DNA from: RH2-MAG17b sp050745265
GTDB lineage: Bacteria > Acidobacteriota > Terriglobia > UBA7540
NCBI GenBank assembly: GCA_050745265.1
Contig: JBOGKE010000174.1
Location: 1 to 64,000 of the forward strand
Direction: 5' to 3'
Length of the DNA: 64,000 nucleotides
Positions within the stretch are counted from its first letter, which is position 1; each line of letters opens with the position of its first letter. Made by a program: the position numbers and the translations under genes. The notes beneath the pieces were generated by a model. The model made no database searches, was not told the origin of the DNA, and saw nothing but the letters and a program-made list of their open reading frames with translations. This document shows, piece after piece, positions 25,136 to 33,191 of this stretch.

Positions 25136-25331
25136 TTCTCCTTCTCCTTTCCAGGCGTTCCTCCAAAAGGCGCTTGCGAGCCTCGGATCGCTGGATGTCT
25201 GCACGCCACTTGTTGATCATCAGCTCGTCTGGAAAATCCTGTCCCAGTGCTTCTTGGATTTTGAGCCGATGCTTCCAAATATTCCGTTCCTCGCCGGCAA
25301 TCTTCTTGCGAAGATTCTTGTTTGGGCCCAT
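25116..25331 (-). CDS. Small basic coiled-coil-like protein, first gene of an overlapping pair
   Basis: A 71-residue, highly charged, mostly helical protein (MGPNKNLRKKIAGEERNIWK; tail RLLEERLERRRRNAAGKA). It is strongly basic at both ends and has no recognised domain. The start ATG 25331 has AGGAAGAG seven bases upstream, and CTATAAT lies just above that. With the acidic 88-residue product of the overlapping gene it forms a charge-complementary pair, which is suggestive of two proteins that bind each other. A toxin-antitoxin role is possible but not shown. Confidence 0.55.
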   Translation of the reverse strand: MGPNKNLRKKIAGEERNIWKHRLKIQEALGQDFPDELMINKWRADIQRSEARKRLLEERLERRRRNAAGKA

Positions 25332-25537
25332 TCAGGCTCTTCCTATTATAGGTTCAAAAACATCGGTTTGCCGGAAGTAGTCCGTCAATTCAGGGATCCG
25401 CATCTCCGCCGACTGATCCCGCGCCGTAACCTGGGGTAAATCGCCGCCTTCACCCGCTGAATCTCCGACGATTCGGCAGGTCAATACAGCAAGTGGCCGA
25501 GCTTTACACCGGAAGCGTCATCACGCGCCGCCGCACA

Positions 25538-26785
25538 TCAGCGGAGCGAGCCCCGGCGCCGGGGAAGAAGCAAGGCTGCCAGCGCTGCGGCGACGAGCCA
25601 ACCCGCCCCGAGCATTGCGAACCCCAGCTCGAAATTGCCTGTTTTCTGGCGAAGGTAGCCCACCATCAGCGGACCGAACCAGCCACCTAGATTTCCCAGC
25701 GCGTTGATCAAGCCCATCGAAAGTCCCGCAACGCCCGGCGGCAAGTTCTCGGTCGGTATCGCCCAGAACGGTCCGAGCCCGGCGTAGCTTCCCGCTCCCA
25801 CCAGGGCAATCAGGGAAAACGACAGCAAAGGCGAAACGCTCGCCGTGTAGACCCCCGCGATGAGCAGGACTCCACCCCAAGCGAGCGAGACCGCCACATG
25901 CCCGCGCCGCTCGCGATGGCGATCCGAATGCTTGGAAACCAGGACCATGCCGATCGCGGTGAAGACGTAAGGAATCGCGAACAGCAGGCCCTCGCGCGCG
26001 TGGCTGATTCGCCGCGCGTGCTCGATGGCGCTGGGAAGCCAGAAGAGATACGCGTAGTTGCCGGACGTCTCCAGAAAGTAGATCACAATCATGAGCAGGA
26101 CGAACGGCTGGAAAACCCGGCCGAGCGTCGGCGCTTCCGCCTTCGATTGTTTCTCCGCCTTCTCCTGGGCCAGCGTTTCCTCGAGGAACCGGCGCTCCTC
26201 CGGGCTGATCCATTTCGCAGAGGACGGCTTGTCGTCAATAAAGAACCACCAGGCGAGCAGCCAGACGAGCGGGAACAGACCTTCCGTCGCGAGCAGTACC
26301 CGCCAGTTCCACCTCCCCAGCATCCAGCCCGAAAGCGGAGAGGAAACCACCACCGCGACGGGGAGGCACAGCATCCAGTAGGCGTTCGCGCGCGCGCGCT
26401 CGCGGCTGGGAAACCAGTCCGCCAGCAGGACGAGCGTCGCGGGCCACACGCCGCCCTCCGTGACTCCGAGGAGAAAGCGCATCCACAGGAAGCCGTCCCC
26501 GGTCTGGACGAAAGCCGTGCCCACCGAGCAGACGCCCCACGCCGCGAGCAGAATGCTGACCACGCGTTTCGCGCTCCAGCGCTCGGCGAGGTAGCCGCCC
26601 GGAATCTGCAAGAGCAGGTATCCCCAGAAGAAAAACCCCGTCGCGTTCCCTGCCTGGGTGTGGGTCATGTGCAGATCGCGGCTGAAGCCCGACATGGCGA
26701 GCGCAATGTTGGTGCGGTCGATGTACGCGATGGTGTACATGATGAAGGCCACCGGAATCACGCGCACCCACCGTTTCTCGGTCAT
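25538..26785 (-). CDS. MFS transporter, anion:cation symporter (ACS) family
   Basis: A 415-residue, 12-helix carrier. ACS-family features are AFIMYTIAYIDRTNIALAMS at the N-terminus, the loop motif GGYLAERWSAKRVVS after helix 2, and the second-half start LGRVFQPFVLLMIVIYFLET. ACS carriers take up organic acids such as hexuronates, galactonate, tartrate or phthalate with protons. It is a stand-alone gene with no catabolic neighbours, so the substrate stays open. ATG 26785 has AGAGGA about ten bases upstream. The C-terminus is basic (LPRRRGSLR). Confidence 0.92.
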   Translation of the reverse strand: MTEKRWVRVIPVAFIMYTIAYIDRTNIALAMSGFSRDLHMTHTQAGNATGFFFWGYLLLQIPGGYLAERWSAKRVVSILLAAWGVCSVGTAFVQTGDGFLWMRFLLGVTEGGVWPATLVLLADWFPSRERARANAYWMLCLPVAVVVSSPLSGWMLGRWNWRVLLATEGLFPLVWLLAWWFFIDDKPSSAKWISPEERRFLEETLAQEKAEKQSKAEAPTLGRVFQPFVLLMIVIYFLETSGNYAYLFWLPSAIEHARRISHAREGLLFAIPYVFTAIGMVLVSKHSDRHRERRGHVAVSLAWGGVLLIAGVYTASVSPLLSFSLIALVGAGSYAGLGPFWAIPTENLPPGVAGLSMGLINALGNLGGWFGPLMVGYLRQKTGNFELGFAMLGAGWLVAAALAALLLPRRRGSLR

Positions 26786-26825
26786 ATTGATCAGTTCCTC
26801 TGAGCAAACTTGCGAAGCATATCAC

Positions 26826-27374
26826 GAGTTGCGGCGTTGTAGCGTGGGCGCTACGAACACGCGCGGGATTGCAAAAAATCCGGCCTTTGCGCCGTAGCGG
26901 CGGCCGGAGCCTGCCCTGACGCAGGAAGGGATCACCGAAGCTCCCGAAAAATCGCCATCGGAGTCAGGCTAGTGTCGTCAGTCAGAGATCGGTTGGGAAT
27001 TTCAGCCCGCGGGCGGGCGAAAGAGGTTGGCCCATGGCGTCAGAACGTGTGAAAAATTCGATTTTGTCATGCTGAGCGCAGCGAAGCATCCATAGCATTG
27101 TTTGAAATCAAAATACGGAGATCCTTCGCTGTGCTCAGGATGACACGCGTCGAGGACGCAATGCGCTTCTTGCCCACCCCTGCCGGCCCAGGGGTCAACA
27201 CCGTTGGGGTTGATCTCGAAATTTGCGATTCCTTTCCCGTAGGTTGCACCTACGGCTACTCGCGGCACGGCCCCTTTCGGGGCCGCAATCAGAAATAGCT
27301 ATCGAACTTGCAAATCCGGGCAGGAGCCTCCGATCGCCGCGACAGCCGCAGTTGTCGCACAGGTTCTGCGGCCC
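26826..27374. repeat. Repeat-filled intergenic region
   Basis: I see no gene here. The region holds one copy of the GCGGCCGGAGCCTGCCCTGA repeat (26890-26936), a copy of the GTCATGCTGAGCGCAGCGAA family with its inverted partner (27066-27155), and an inverted copy of the first family (27318-27360). The last copy ends 15 bases downstream of the phosphofructokinase stop codon. Confidence 0.7.
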
Positions 27375-28559
27375 TCAGGCCCGCGTGAGGAAAACCGGCA
27401 GGCCGAGCTTTTGAGAGTAGGTCGGGCGGTAGCGCTCGGAGTTATACATCGTGGCGAGATCAACTTTGCGCGGCCCGAGCTTAGGATCAGGAATCGGCAC
27501 CGTCGCATAGCATCCGTGAGAGATCGCCATCATCAGGCCGTGCTCCTCGTTCTCGACACAATCCATGGCCATGCCGGCGAAGGTCGAAGCCACCATCTTA
27601 TCGACGAAGTCCGGACTGCCGCTCCGCAGATCGTAGGTCAAGTCGCTCACAATCGTCTCATCGCCGGTGGCCTTTCGCACTTCGTCGCTCAGGGCCTCGC
27701 CGACGTTCGCCTTATGGCGATGTCCGAACGCGTCCGCCTCGCCATATTCGCGAACCTGGTATCCTTCCCACTCCGCGCCCTCGGAAAGAATCACGAGCGC
27801 GTAGTTGCTCGGGTTCGATCGCTTGTCGTTGACCAGCAGATCGATCAGGTGCGCCAGATCGAACCGGTACTCCGGGATGCAACACCGAACTGAGGTGACG
27901 TAGGCCGTGTAGAGCGCCGTGTATCCGGCGTCGCGGCCGAAGATGCGGAAAATGCCGATGCGCTCGTGCGATCCCACGGTGGTCCGCTGCCGGTCAATCG
28001 CTTCGAGCGCGCGGGTGATCGCGGTCGAAAACCCGATGCAGTATTCGGTGCTTCGCACGTCGTTATCCATCGTTTTCGGAATGCCGATGATCCGCACGCC
28101 CTCCTGGTCGAGGTGCGCGGCATAGCTCAGCGTATCGTCGCCGCCAATCGCGATGAGGTAGTCGAGCCCGAGCGCGCCGACGTTCTTCAGCACGTGCGGC
28201 GTGACGTCGTAGACCACCGATCGCTGGCCCTTGCTGACGATCTCGGACTTGGAGTACTCCCCGTCTTTGCAGGCCGGCGGAAGCCGCGCCATTTTCGCCG
28301 GGTTGGTTCGCGTGGTGTGGAGGAACGTGCCTCCCGTGCGATCGATGGTGCGGGTGTTCTCGCGGTTCAGCGGAAGAATGTAGCGCCGGCGGCTCTCTGC
28401 ATCCTCGAGATTGACGTGCGTCAGGCCCTCCCAGCCGCGCCGGATTCCGATCACTTCGCAGTTAATCCCGCTGGCGCGATAAACCACGGACTTGATGACC
28501 GAGTTCAGCCCGGGCACGTCGCCGCCGCCCGTCAGAATCCCAATGCGCTGCACTTTCAT
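27375..28559 (-). CDS. 6-phosphofructokinase, probably pyrophosphate-dependent
   Basis: A 394-residue PfkA-superfamily enzyme. It begins RIGILTGGGDVPGLNSVIKS; the substrate-site motif is GIPKTMDNDVRSTE and IFGRDAGYTALY follows. The phosphoryl-donor motif is IGGDDTL. In this superfamily GGDD together with PKTxDND marks pyrophosphate specificity, whereas ATP enzymes have GGDGS and a Gly in place of that Lys, so a PPi-linked glycolytic/gluconeogenic step is likely. The fructose-6-phosphate and catalytic Asp positions are present. ATG 28559 has AAGGAG six bases upstream. It appears monocistronic, with long repeat-rich gaps on both sides. Confidence 0.9.
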   Translation of the reverse strand: MKVQRIGILTGGGDVPGLNSVIKSVVYRASGINCEVIGIRRGWEGLTHVNLEDAESRRRYILPLNRENTRTIDRTGGTFLHTTRTNPAKMARLPPACKDGEYSKSEIVSKGQRSVVYDVTPHVLKNVGALGLDYLIAIGGDDTLSYAAHLDQEGVRIIGIPKTMDNDVRSTEYCIGFSTAITRALEAIDRQRTTVGSHERIGIFRIFGRDAGYTALYTAYVTSVRCCIPEYRFDLAHLIDLLVNDKRSNPSNYALVILSEGAEWEGYQVREYGEADAFGHRHKANVGEALSDEVRKATGDETIVSDLTYDLRSGSPDFVDKMVASTFAGMAMDCVENEEHGLMMAISHGCYATVPIPDPKLGPRKVDLATMYNSERYRPTYSQKLGLPVFLTRA

Positions 28560-28599
28560 GAATGCTCCTTCTGATCCGGGTTGGTGTGGTAGTCACGGC

Positions 28600-29113
28600 A
28601 CGGTTTGCGTGCCGTGGGCTCTTCTCTCGGCTCTGTCGAAAATCAGCGAGGCCAGTCATTCCCGCGAACGGGAATCCAATGGCTTGGGCACCCGCTTTGG
28701 CGGGCGTGACCATCGCATTGATTCCCATTCCGATGGGCGGGCCGCAGACCCATGTGGCACTCTCCAGGAACTTGGGACGGGAGCGGCCAAAAGGCCGGAA
28801 GAAAGTAGCCCCAGGCGTAAGCCCGGGGTTAAGGACAGCGCCCCATGTATTCTTGCCGCGCCTTCGCACGGCGCTTGCGCCGCGAGAGGCGCGGCAAGAG
28901 GTCGCAAGAGGTTCGCCTTACCCACGGCTCGTGCCGTGGGCAACGTTATTCCGCCCGCTTCGCGGGCTCGATCCGGCGTTTCTGGCACTATGGACCCGCC
29001 ACAGGGCGGGCACTCAGGGTAAACTCCGCGAAGAGTTCCTGAATTCGAGAATAAAACAGATACGGAGATTCTTCGTCGCCTGCGGCCGCTCCGAAAAGTT
29101 CGGCCGATGCAGC
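28600..29113. repeat. Mosaic of dispersed palindromic repeats
   Basis: The 820-base gap between the phosphofructokinase and the Tat-propeller gene has no credible gene. It is a patchwork of short inverted-repeat units: TTCCCGCGAACGGGAA at about 28659, CCGCGCCTTCGCACGGCGC at about 28857, CCCACGGCTCGTGCCGTGGG at about 28921-28940 and GCCCGCTTCGCGGGC at about 28957. Longer open frames here arise from the repeats. Confidence 0.65.
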
Positions 29114-29247
29114 GTATCAGGGCACGACTTTAGTCGTGCCGTTTGCGGGCAGTCGGCCGTATCGGCTTTAGCCGCTGAGGGCTCAGGGGCTAAAAGCCCC
29201 TTGTTCATCGCTAATTTTCGGCATGGCTGAAGCCATGCCCTGATACA
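29114..29247. repeat. MITE-like element with GTATCAGGGCACGACTT ends, copy 1
   Basis: A 134-bp element whose two ends are inverted copies (GTATCAGGGCACGACTTTAG versus, reversed, GTATCAGGGCATGGCTTCAG). A second element with the same ends but a different interior is at 35421-35567. The interior here has GGGGCTAAAAGCCCC. Confidence 0.8.
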
Positions 29248-29379
29248 ACGCGCCCGCCGTTTCAGGCTTTGCGGGCGTCGCGAAGCGACATGAGGAACTC
29301 CTCAGAATGACAGGTTCCATCTTGATCAGCAGCCCGCAAAGGGCCGTGCCCACGTGTCGATTGGGAGGCCCGGCATCTC

Positions 29380-30483
29380 TCACACCTGTTCGAGAATTGC
29401 GAAGTCGCCCGGATTCCACGCCTGAACAATAATGCAAAGCTTGTCTCCCCGCCGGTGGAGGACTGCTTTATGATTATGCTGAAAGTTGATAAGTCCTAGC
29501 TCGGCCTTGGGAAAAATTGCCGAGATCAACTCATCGTCCCGGAAAAGATAGATGGGAGCGCCCTGGCTCGGATCAGGACCCACGAGCGTCGGCACCAGCG
29601 AGTATTCGCCGAGGCGGTCAATCGAGCACGGCAACGAACCCATGGGCATCTTCAAGCTGGAGAGATAGTGGCCGTAGCGCGAGAATCGCTTGATCTCCGA
29701 GTGAGGCCGGTCCGTGATTTCAAGCTGCTTCGTGCCCGCGAGCACCGCGACGGCGTGGGCGGTTTGGAACTGACTCTGCCCATCTCCCTTCCCTCCAAAG
29801 GCCAGATCGTTCCAGGCAACCCGCGGAGCGCTTCTGGGCGAAACATGGGCGGTCAAAACGAAATCGAGCTTCGAATATCCCGTCGTGATGTAATACAGGC
29901 CGTCAAGATAGGCGACCCCTGTCGGCGCAAAATTGCCGCCGCCGGCGAAATAGGCGGGAATTTCCGGCTGCTCGAACTGATCGCCCGCCGATGGCGCGTC
30001 TAAAGTGCTGACGAGAGTTCCGTCGAGCGCGGTGGTGAAAACCTTTCCCGCAGCATTCGCCGGAAACACGAGGTAGGGTTCGCCGTCCGGCTCGCCGTAC
30101 CAGATCGTGGTGTCATGCAGGTTCACGCTTTTCATCGCGGCAGGCGTATCGAGCATCCGAATGGTTTCGAGATCGGAAGAGATCTGAAGCATCCCGGCGC
30201 CCGGAAGAAAAAAGTAGACCTCGCCCTTTCCCGGCCTTCGATCCACCGCAAAGCCGCCGTGAGCTTTCACCAGTACCTTCTGGGCCGGCTCGGGCAAGTG
30301 CGAAGAGGTGTAGAGAATCCTGAACTTCATGCTGCCCTGGCCGCTCACGCCGCGTTCAGCGCTGCTCGCGGGGGGTGAGGAAGAGTGGGCCGCTGCACCG
30401 CCGCCTGCATCCCCCAGCAGCATGAAACCCGCCGTTGACGAGCTCTGCATGAATCCGCGGCGCGAGATCAGAGTCTTCTTCAC
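29380..30483 (-). CDS. Tat-exported protein, probable beta-propeller
   Basis: A 367-residue exported protein with a Tat signal (SRRGFMQSSSTAGFMLLG, residues 8-25). The body has repeated beta-rich units with VYFFLPGAGMLQISSDLETI, GEPYLVFPANAAGKVFTTAL, YLDGLYYITTGYSKLDFVLT and HAVAVLAGTKQLEITDRPHS, which fits an NHL/six-bladed propeller. I cannot name a family, and no catalytic motif is evident. ATG 30483 has AGGAATTCAG upstream. It is a single gene next to the boundary of the 30.7-33.2 kb island. Confidence 0.75.
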   Translation of the reverse strand: MKKTLISRRGFMQSSSTAGFMLLGDAGGGAAAHSSSPPASSAERGVSGQGSMKFRILYTSSHLPEPAQKVLVKAHGGFAVDRRPGKGEVYFFLPGAGMLQISSDLETIRMLDTPAAMKSVNLHDTTIWYGEPDGEPYLVFPANAAGKVFTTALDGTLVSTLDAPSAGDQFEQPEIPAYFAGGGNFAPTGVAYLDGLYYITTGYSKLDFVLTAHVSPRSAPRVAWNDLAFGGKGDGQSQFQTAHAVAVLAGTKQLEITDRPHSEIKRFSRYGHYLSSLKMPMGSLPCSIDRLGEYSLVPTLVGPDPSQGAPIYLFRDDELISAIFPKAELGLINFQHNHKAVLHRRGDKLCIIVQAWNPGDFAILEQV

Positions 30484-30692
30484 CTGAATTCCTCCCGTCC
30501 CGGCAGACGCCGGTGAGTTGTGCCTGTGTCAGTCTCCACAGTATACCTTGGGTGCGCCGCTACTTTTGCGGCAGCCGCCGCACGGGCCCGGACTCAGAAA
30601 TTGAAGCGAGAATGATATCACGTGCGGCGCGTGTGGCCAGTTTCCAATCTCCGATCTCCAATGCGACATCTCCGCGGCGCCTGGCCGCCACG

Positions 30693-30720
30693 GGGTAGTG
30701 CTCTAAATCTGTGTTGCTAG
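30693..30720 (+). repeat. Left inverted repeat of the island
   Basis: GGGTAGTGCTCTAAATCTGT followed by GTTGCTAG. The first 20 bases recur exactly, inverted, at 33200-33219, and 26 of 28 bases match over the full arm. The two arms bracket 2.5 kb of AT-richer sequence. Confidence 0.85.
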
Positions 30721-31323
30721 TTTTTGGCGGTCTCCGGGTAGGTCACTTCACCGTTGGTAAGCGTCATCGGAAGTACGCCGTTGCTTTTAACCCACTGGAA
30801 CGGTATGTTTTTTCGGTATCGGCGGTTTTGGGGATAGGGATCGGGATAGTCAGCAAGCCACTTCTCGAAAAATTGCTTCATTGCGCTTCCGTGTGCGTAC
30901 CGGAGATCCACATGCCGGAGGTTGTCCCGGTGATCAAAGAACAGGTGCCCCGCCTGCATGTCGCTCTTCAGGTTACCTCTCCCAGTGTTTTTGTGATATT
31001 GATACTCGTAGTTTCCCGTGTCAAACCACGCGTAGGATTACCGGCAGCGGGCTGCGCCATCCCGGGCCCTTGGGCCTCCACAGGCACTCCACGAAGTGCC
31101 TTGCTCTCAGGAACACCGGCAGCCCGCGATGCCAAGCGAGCAGCTCATTAGCGGTCAGGCACTCGGGCGGCGGGTTCCCATCCGTTTCTTCGGAGGGTAT
31201 CAAGCCCGCGCGAGCCTCTACGACCGCCTCCGGTAGTCGTACCCAAACCCCGGAGGCCCTCCTTCTCGCTCCGCGCACTGGCTGTGTTCTACTGTTCCGT
31301 CGCCCGCCACGTGCTCTGCTCAT
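30717..31323 (-). pseudogene. Unidentified gene, apparently frameshifted
   Basis: Two open frames meet here. The first (31323 to 31021) ends ...WRSPLPVILRVV; the second runs from just after a stop at 31040 to 30717 and reads YAWFDTGNYEYQYHKNTGR...HLFFDHRDNLRHVDLRYAHG...FQWVKSNGVLPMTLTNG. The second has the codon use of a real, less GC-rich gene but has no start of its own before an internal ATG at 30959. I do not recognise either part. It may be one gene broken by a frameshift near 31030, or a 5'-truncated gene preceded by an unrelated frame. It lies 18 bases beyond the nuclease stop, inside the inverted-repeat island. Confidence 0.4.
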
Positions 31324-31341
31324 GTCGCCTCCCGATGTTCT

Positions 31342-32103
31342 CTACAGCTTTGTTGTCCAACTTATCTGGACCGTTCTCTGTTCGACCCTGTTGAAAACGA
31401 GTTTTCCGTTGAGCGGCTCCTGATAAAACTCGTGAAATGGCTTTTCCTTAAAATTTTTCACAACAAACAGAAAAAACCTGGTTCGCAGGATGGAAGCGAC
31501 GGAATGTTCTTTGCCCGTTAGGGCGATACTGCCGCTGGATTCACTTAAGCCCTTCACCTCTATCGCGTAAAAGACAGCCGGCGAAGAGAGCCTGAAATCG
31601 AACCCGCACCCCAGCTTGGTCGTGTCCTCGAGTTCAAAGTCTCTGAAGGCGACGATTTCCTTGTATCTTGACCTGAAATACTGTTCGGCCGCCTGCCCAG
31701 TTATCAGCCGCTTTGCGAAGGAACGATCTTCGCCCTCTCTCTTTTCAACTTCGTCCATTAAAAGGCCGAGATCATGTTCCTTGTAAATAATGCGCTTCAA
31801 CAGTTCCGTGAACTCATGGAGGCTGAGGTCGCCGAAAGAACCAAAAAGAACCTTGCAGTAGCCTCGAACAGGCCTTTTGTGCCAGCCCTTCCTCTCGTTC
31901 GGGAATAGCGGGTCAAACTCGTCCCTGTAATTTTTTACTGACGCAGGCCGCACCCCCAGCGCCGACCCGATCACGTTGAATGCTTCGATGAAGCTATCGA
32001 AGCCGAGAGAGTGCAGCCCCTCGGCGTCAAATTTCGAGAGGTATAGACCCGCCAGTATCGACTTGTCCCGCCGTGTGAGCGGCCCGTCTGTGTATGTCGT
32101 CAT
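31342..32103 (-). CDS. DUF3883-type (PD-(D/E)XK-like) nuclease domain protein, possible restriction endonuclease
   Basis: A 253-residue protein. The N-terminal half is helical (LTRRDKSILAGLYLSKF, GVRPASVKNYRDEFDPLF). The C-terminal half has GQAAEQYFRSRYKEIVAF, then the nuclease-type core GCGFDFRLSSPAVFYAIEVKG, in which D and E-x-K are the expected catalytic residues, and ALTGKEHSVASILRTRFFLF. This is the DUF3883/NO-VEIN C-terminal arrangement found in restriction enzymes, often beside a C5-methyltransferase and Vsr. The neighbours here are GIY-YIG and Vsr; no methyltransferase is present. The ATG at 32103 falls inside a dispersed GTCATTCC repeat, so the original start may have been lost. Codon use is AT-richer than the flanking genes, which suggests transfer. 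Confidence 0.68.
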   Translation of the reverse strand: MTTYTDGPLTRRDKSILAGLYLSKFDAEGLHSLGFDSFIEAFNVIGSALGVRPASVKNYRDEFDPLFPNERKGWHKRPVRGYCKVLFGSFGDLSLHEFTELLKRIIYKEHDLGLLMDEVEKREGEDRSFAKRLITGQAAEQYFRSRYKEIVAFRDFELEDTTKLGCGFDFRLSSPAVFYAIEVKGLSESSGSIALTGKEHSVASILRTRFFLFVVKNFKEKPFHEFYQEPLNGKLVFNRVEQRTVQISWTTKL

Positions 32104-32206
32104 TCCGACCCCGAGCGAAGCGAGGGGGAGGAATGTCGCCCTGCCTACCCCCGTCCAGGCGGGCCAGCGGCCCGACGGTCATTCCGAGCGAAGCGAGGAA
32201 TCTCGC
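32098..32206. repeat. Dispersed repeats between the nuclease and GIY-YIG genes
   Basis: Two copies of the GTCATTCCGAGCGAAGCGAG family occupy this gap (starting at about 32099 and 32178). The first supplies the ATG used by the nuclease gene (CAT read on the plus strand at 32101-32103). An inverted copy lies inside the end of vsr (about 32596-32622). Confidence 0.75.
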
Positions 32207-32235
32207 CCTGATCTTTTCTTGGTTCCGGGACGGCC

Positions 32236-32535
32236 TCAACCATCGTGAGCACCATACCATCCGGCGCTCAAGTCCCTCCAATCGCGGTTCGTTGACTCGA
32301 TCAGGGCAATCTTCTTCATTCGTCTCCAGTTCTTGATCTGCTTCTCGCGGGCGATAGCTGAAAGGGCATTGCCGGACGCCTCATAATATACAAGCCGGTT
32401 AATGTTGTAACGCGCCGTGAAGCCTGGCAATAGCTTGCGCCGGTGCTGGAGGACCCGGCGCTCCAAATTGTTCGTGACGCCTGTGTACAATGTCCTGGAC
32501 GCGCTGGCCATGATGTAAGTGTAGAAAGTCTTCAT
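32236..32535 (-). CDS. GIY-YIG nuclease family protein
   Basis: A 99-residue single-domain GIY-YIG protein of the UPF0213/YhbQ-like kind. The module is visible as FYTYIMASASRTLYTGVTNN, then LERRVLQHRRKLLPGFTARY with the catalytic-region Arg, and YYEASGNALSAIAREKQIKN with the metal-binding Glu. Members are small endonuclease-like proteins with poorly known roles. The ATG at 32535 overlaps the vsr stop (ATGA), so the two are translationally coupled; the longer frame upstream is within vsr. It lies inside the inverted-repeat island with vsr and the DUF3883-type gene. Confidence 0.88.
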   Translation of the reverse strand: MKTFYTYIMASASRTLYTGVTNNLERRVLQHRRKLLPGFTARYNINRLVYYEASGNALSAIAREKQIKNWRRMKKIALIESTNRDWRDLSAGWYGAHDG

Positions 32536-33005
32536 GGCAGCGGCCGCGGGCCCATCACTCCGTACGAGGTTGCAATCCACACAAGCCCAGAGCGAGATTC
32601 CTCGCTGCGCTCGGAATGACGTGATTCGAGATGGGCTTTCAGCACCCTGTCGGGTTCATACTCCCGCAAGACAGACAGCTTCCACCCGGCCCCACGCAGC
32701 CCCCGCCGCGCTCGCCTGTCCCTGCTTGCGTTCCTCGCTCTTTTGCCTTTCCAATAGGCACGATTGGATGCGGGAAGGTCGGCCGATCGGCATGAGTGAC
32801 CGTGCCAGAAGCAGCCGTGCACGAAGATCGCCTTACGCAATCTGCTAAAAACCAGGTCTGGGTGGCCTGTCAGCGTTTTCGAGTGAAGTCTGTAGCGAAA
32901 GCCCATAGCTGAAACTAAACGTCGAACCGCGATCTCCGGCGTCGTATCTTTAGAACGGACCCGGCGCATTATTTCGCTGCGCGTTTCCGGCGCGAATACG
33001 TCCAT
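32532..33005 (-). CDS. vsr: Very short patch repair endonuclease
   Basis: A 157-residue Vsr homologue. Family blocks are present in order: MRRVRSKDTTPEIAVRRLVS, GFRYRLHSKTLTGHPDLVFS with the catalytic Asp, KAIFVHGCFWHGHSCRSADL with zinc ligands, and YWKGKRARNASRDRRARRGL, then GWKLSVLREYEPD. Vsr nicks next to the T of T:G mismatches left by deamination of 5-methylcytosine and normally accompanies a C5-methyltransferase, which is missing here. The last residues (SRHSERSEESRSGLVWIAT...) are translated from a dispersed GAGCGCAGCGAGGAATC repeat, so the native C-terminus has been replaced. It overlaps the GIY-YIG start by ATGA. ATG 33005 is followed by a standard N-terminus. Confidence 0.9.
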   Translation of the reverse strand: MDVFAPETRSEIMRRVRSKDTTPEIAVRRLVSAMGFRYRLHSKTLTGHPDLVFSRLRKAIFVHGCFWHGHSCRSADLPASNRAYWKGKRARNASRDRRARRGLRGAGWKLSVLREYEPDRVLKAHLESRHSERSEESRSGLVWIATSYGVMGPRPLP

Positions 33006-33009
33006 AGTC

Positions 33010-33138
33010 TTACGCCTGCATCAAGTCGCTTACGCTCATAACGTGATCACTGATCCCGGCTTACATTCCGGGAGTCACGCGGACCCTTCCATGCACGCGA
33101 TGGAAATTATACCAAGCCGCGTACAGCGCTACAGCCGC
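33010..33138 (-). pseudogene. C-terminal remnant of an IS1-like/ISNCY-type transposase
   Basis: Reading the minus strand gives ELRAAVALYAAWYNFHRVHG, then RVRVTPGM, an in-frame TAA, then AGISDHVMSVSDLMQA and a stop. This matches the C-terminal end common to these transposases (ALHF.HYNF.R.H.TLRVTPAM.AG). Only about 40 codons remain and one has become a stop, so it is a dead fragment. It lies between vsr and the right inverted repeat of the island. Confidence 0.7.
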
Positions 33139-33191
33139 CCTGAGCTCGCTTGGCCGTAAGCTACAGCAAGGCTCGTTAGAATGTCAACCGG

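Noticed and set aside
28492..29230. Two plus-strand open frames downstream of the phosphofructokinase start
   Set aside because: They consist of translated dispersed repeats and match no protein family.
28600..29379. CRISPR array suggested by many palindromes
   Set aside because: Units differ in sequence and spacing; there is no constant repeat with regular spacers and no cas gene in the window.
31021..31323. Independent small gene (100 codons) on the minus strand
   Set aside because: Its Arg-rich start and lack of family suggest it is part of a broken gene with the downstream frame, so it is listed only within the pseudogene.
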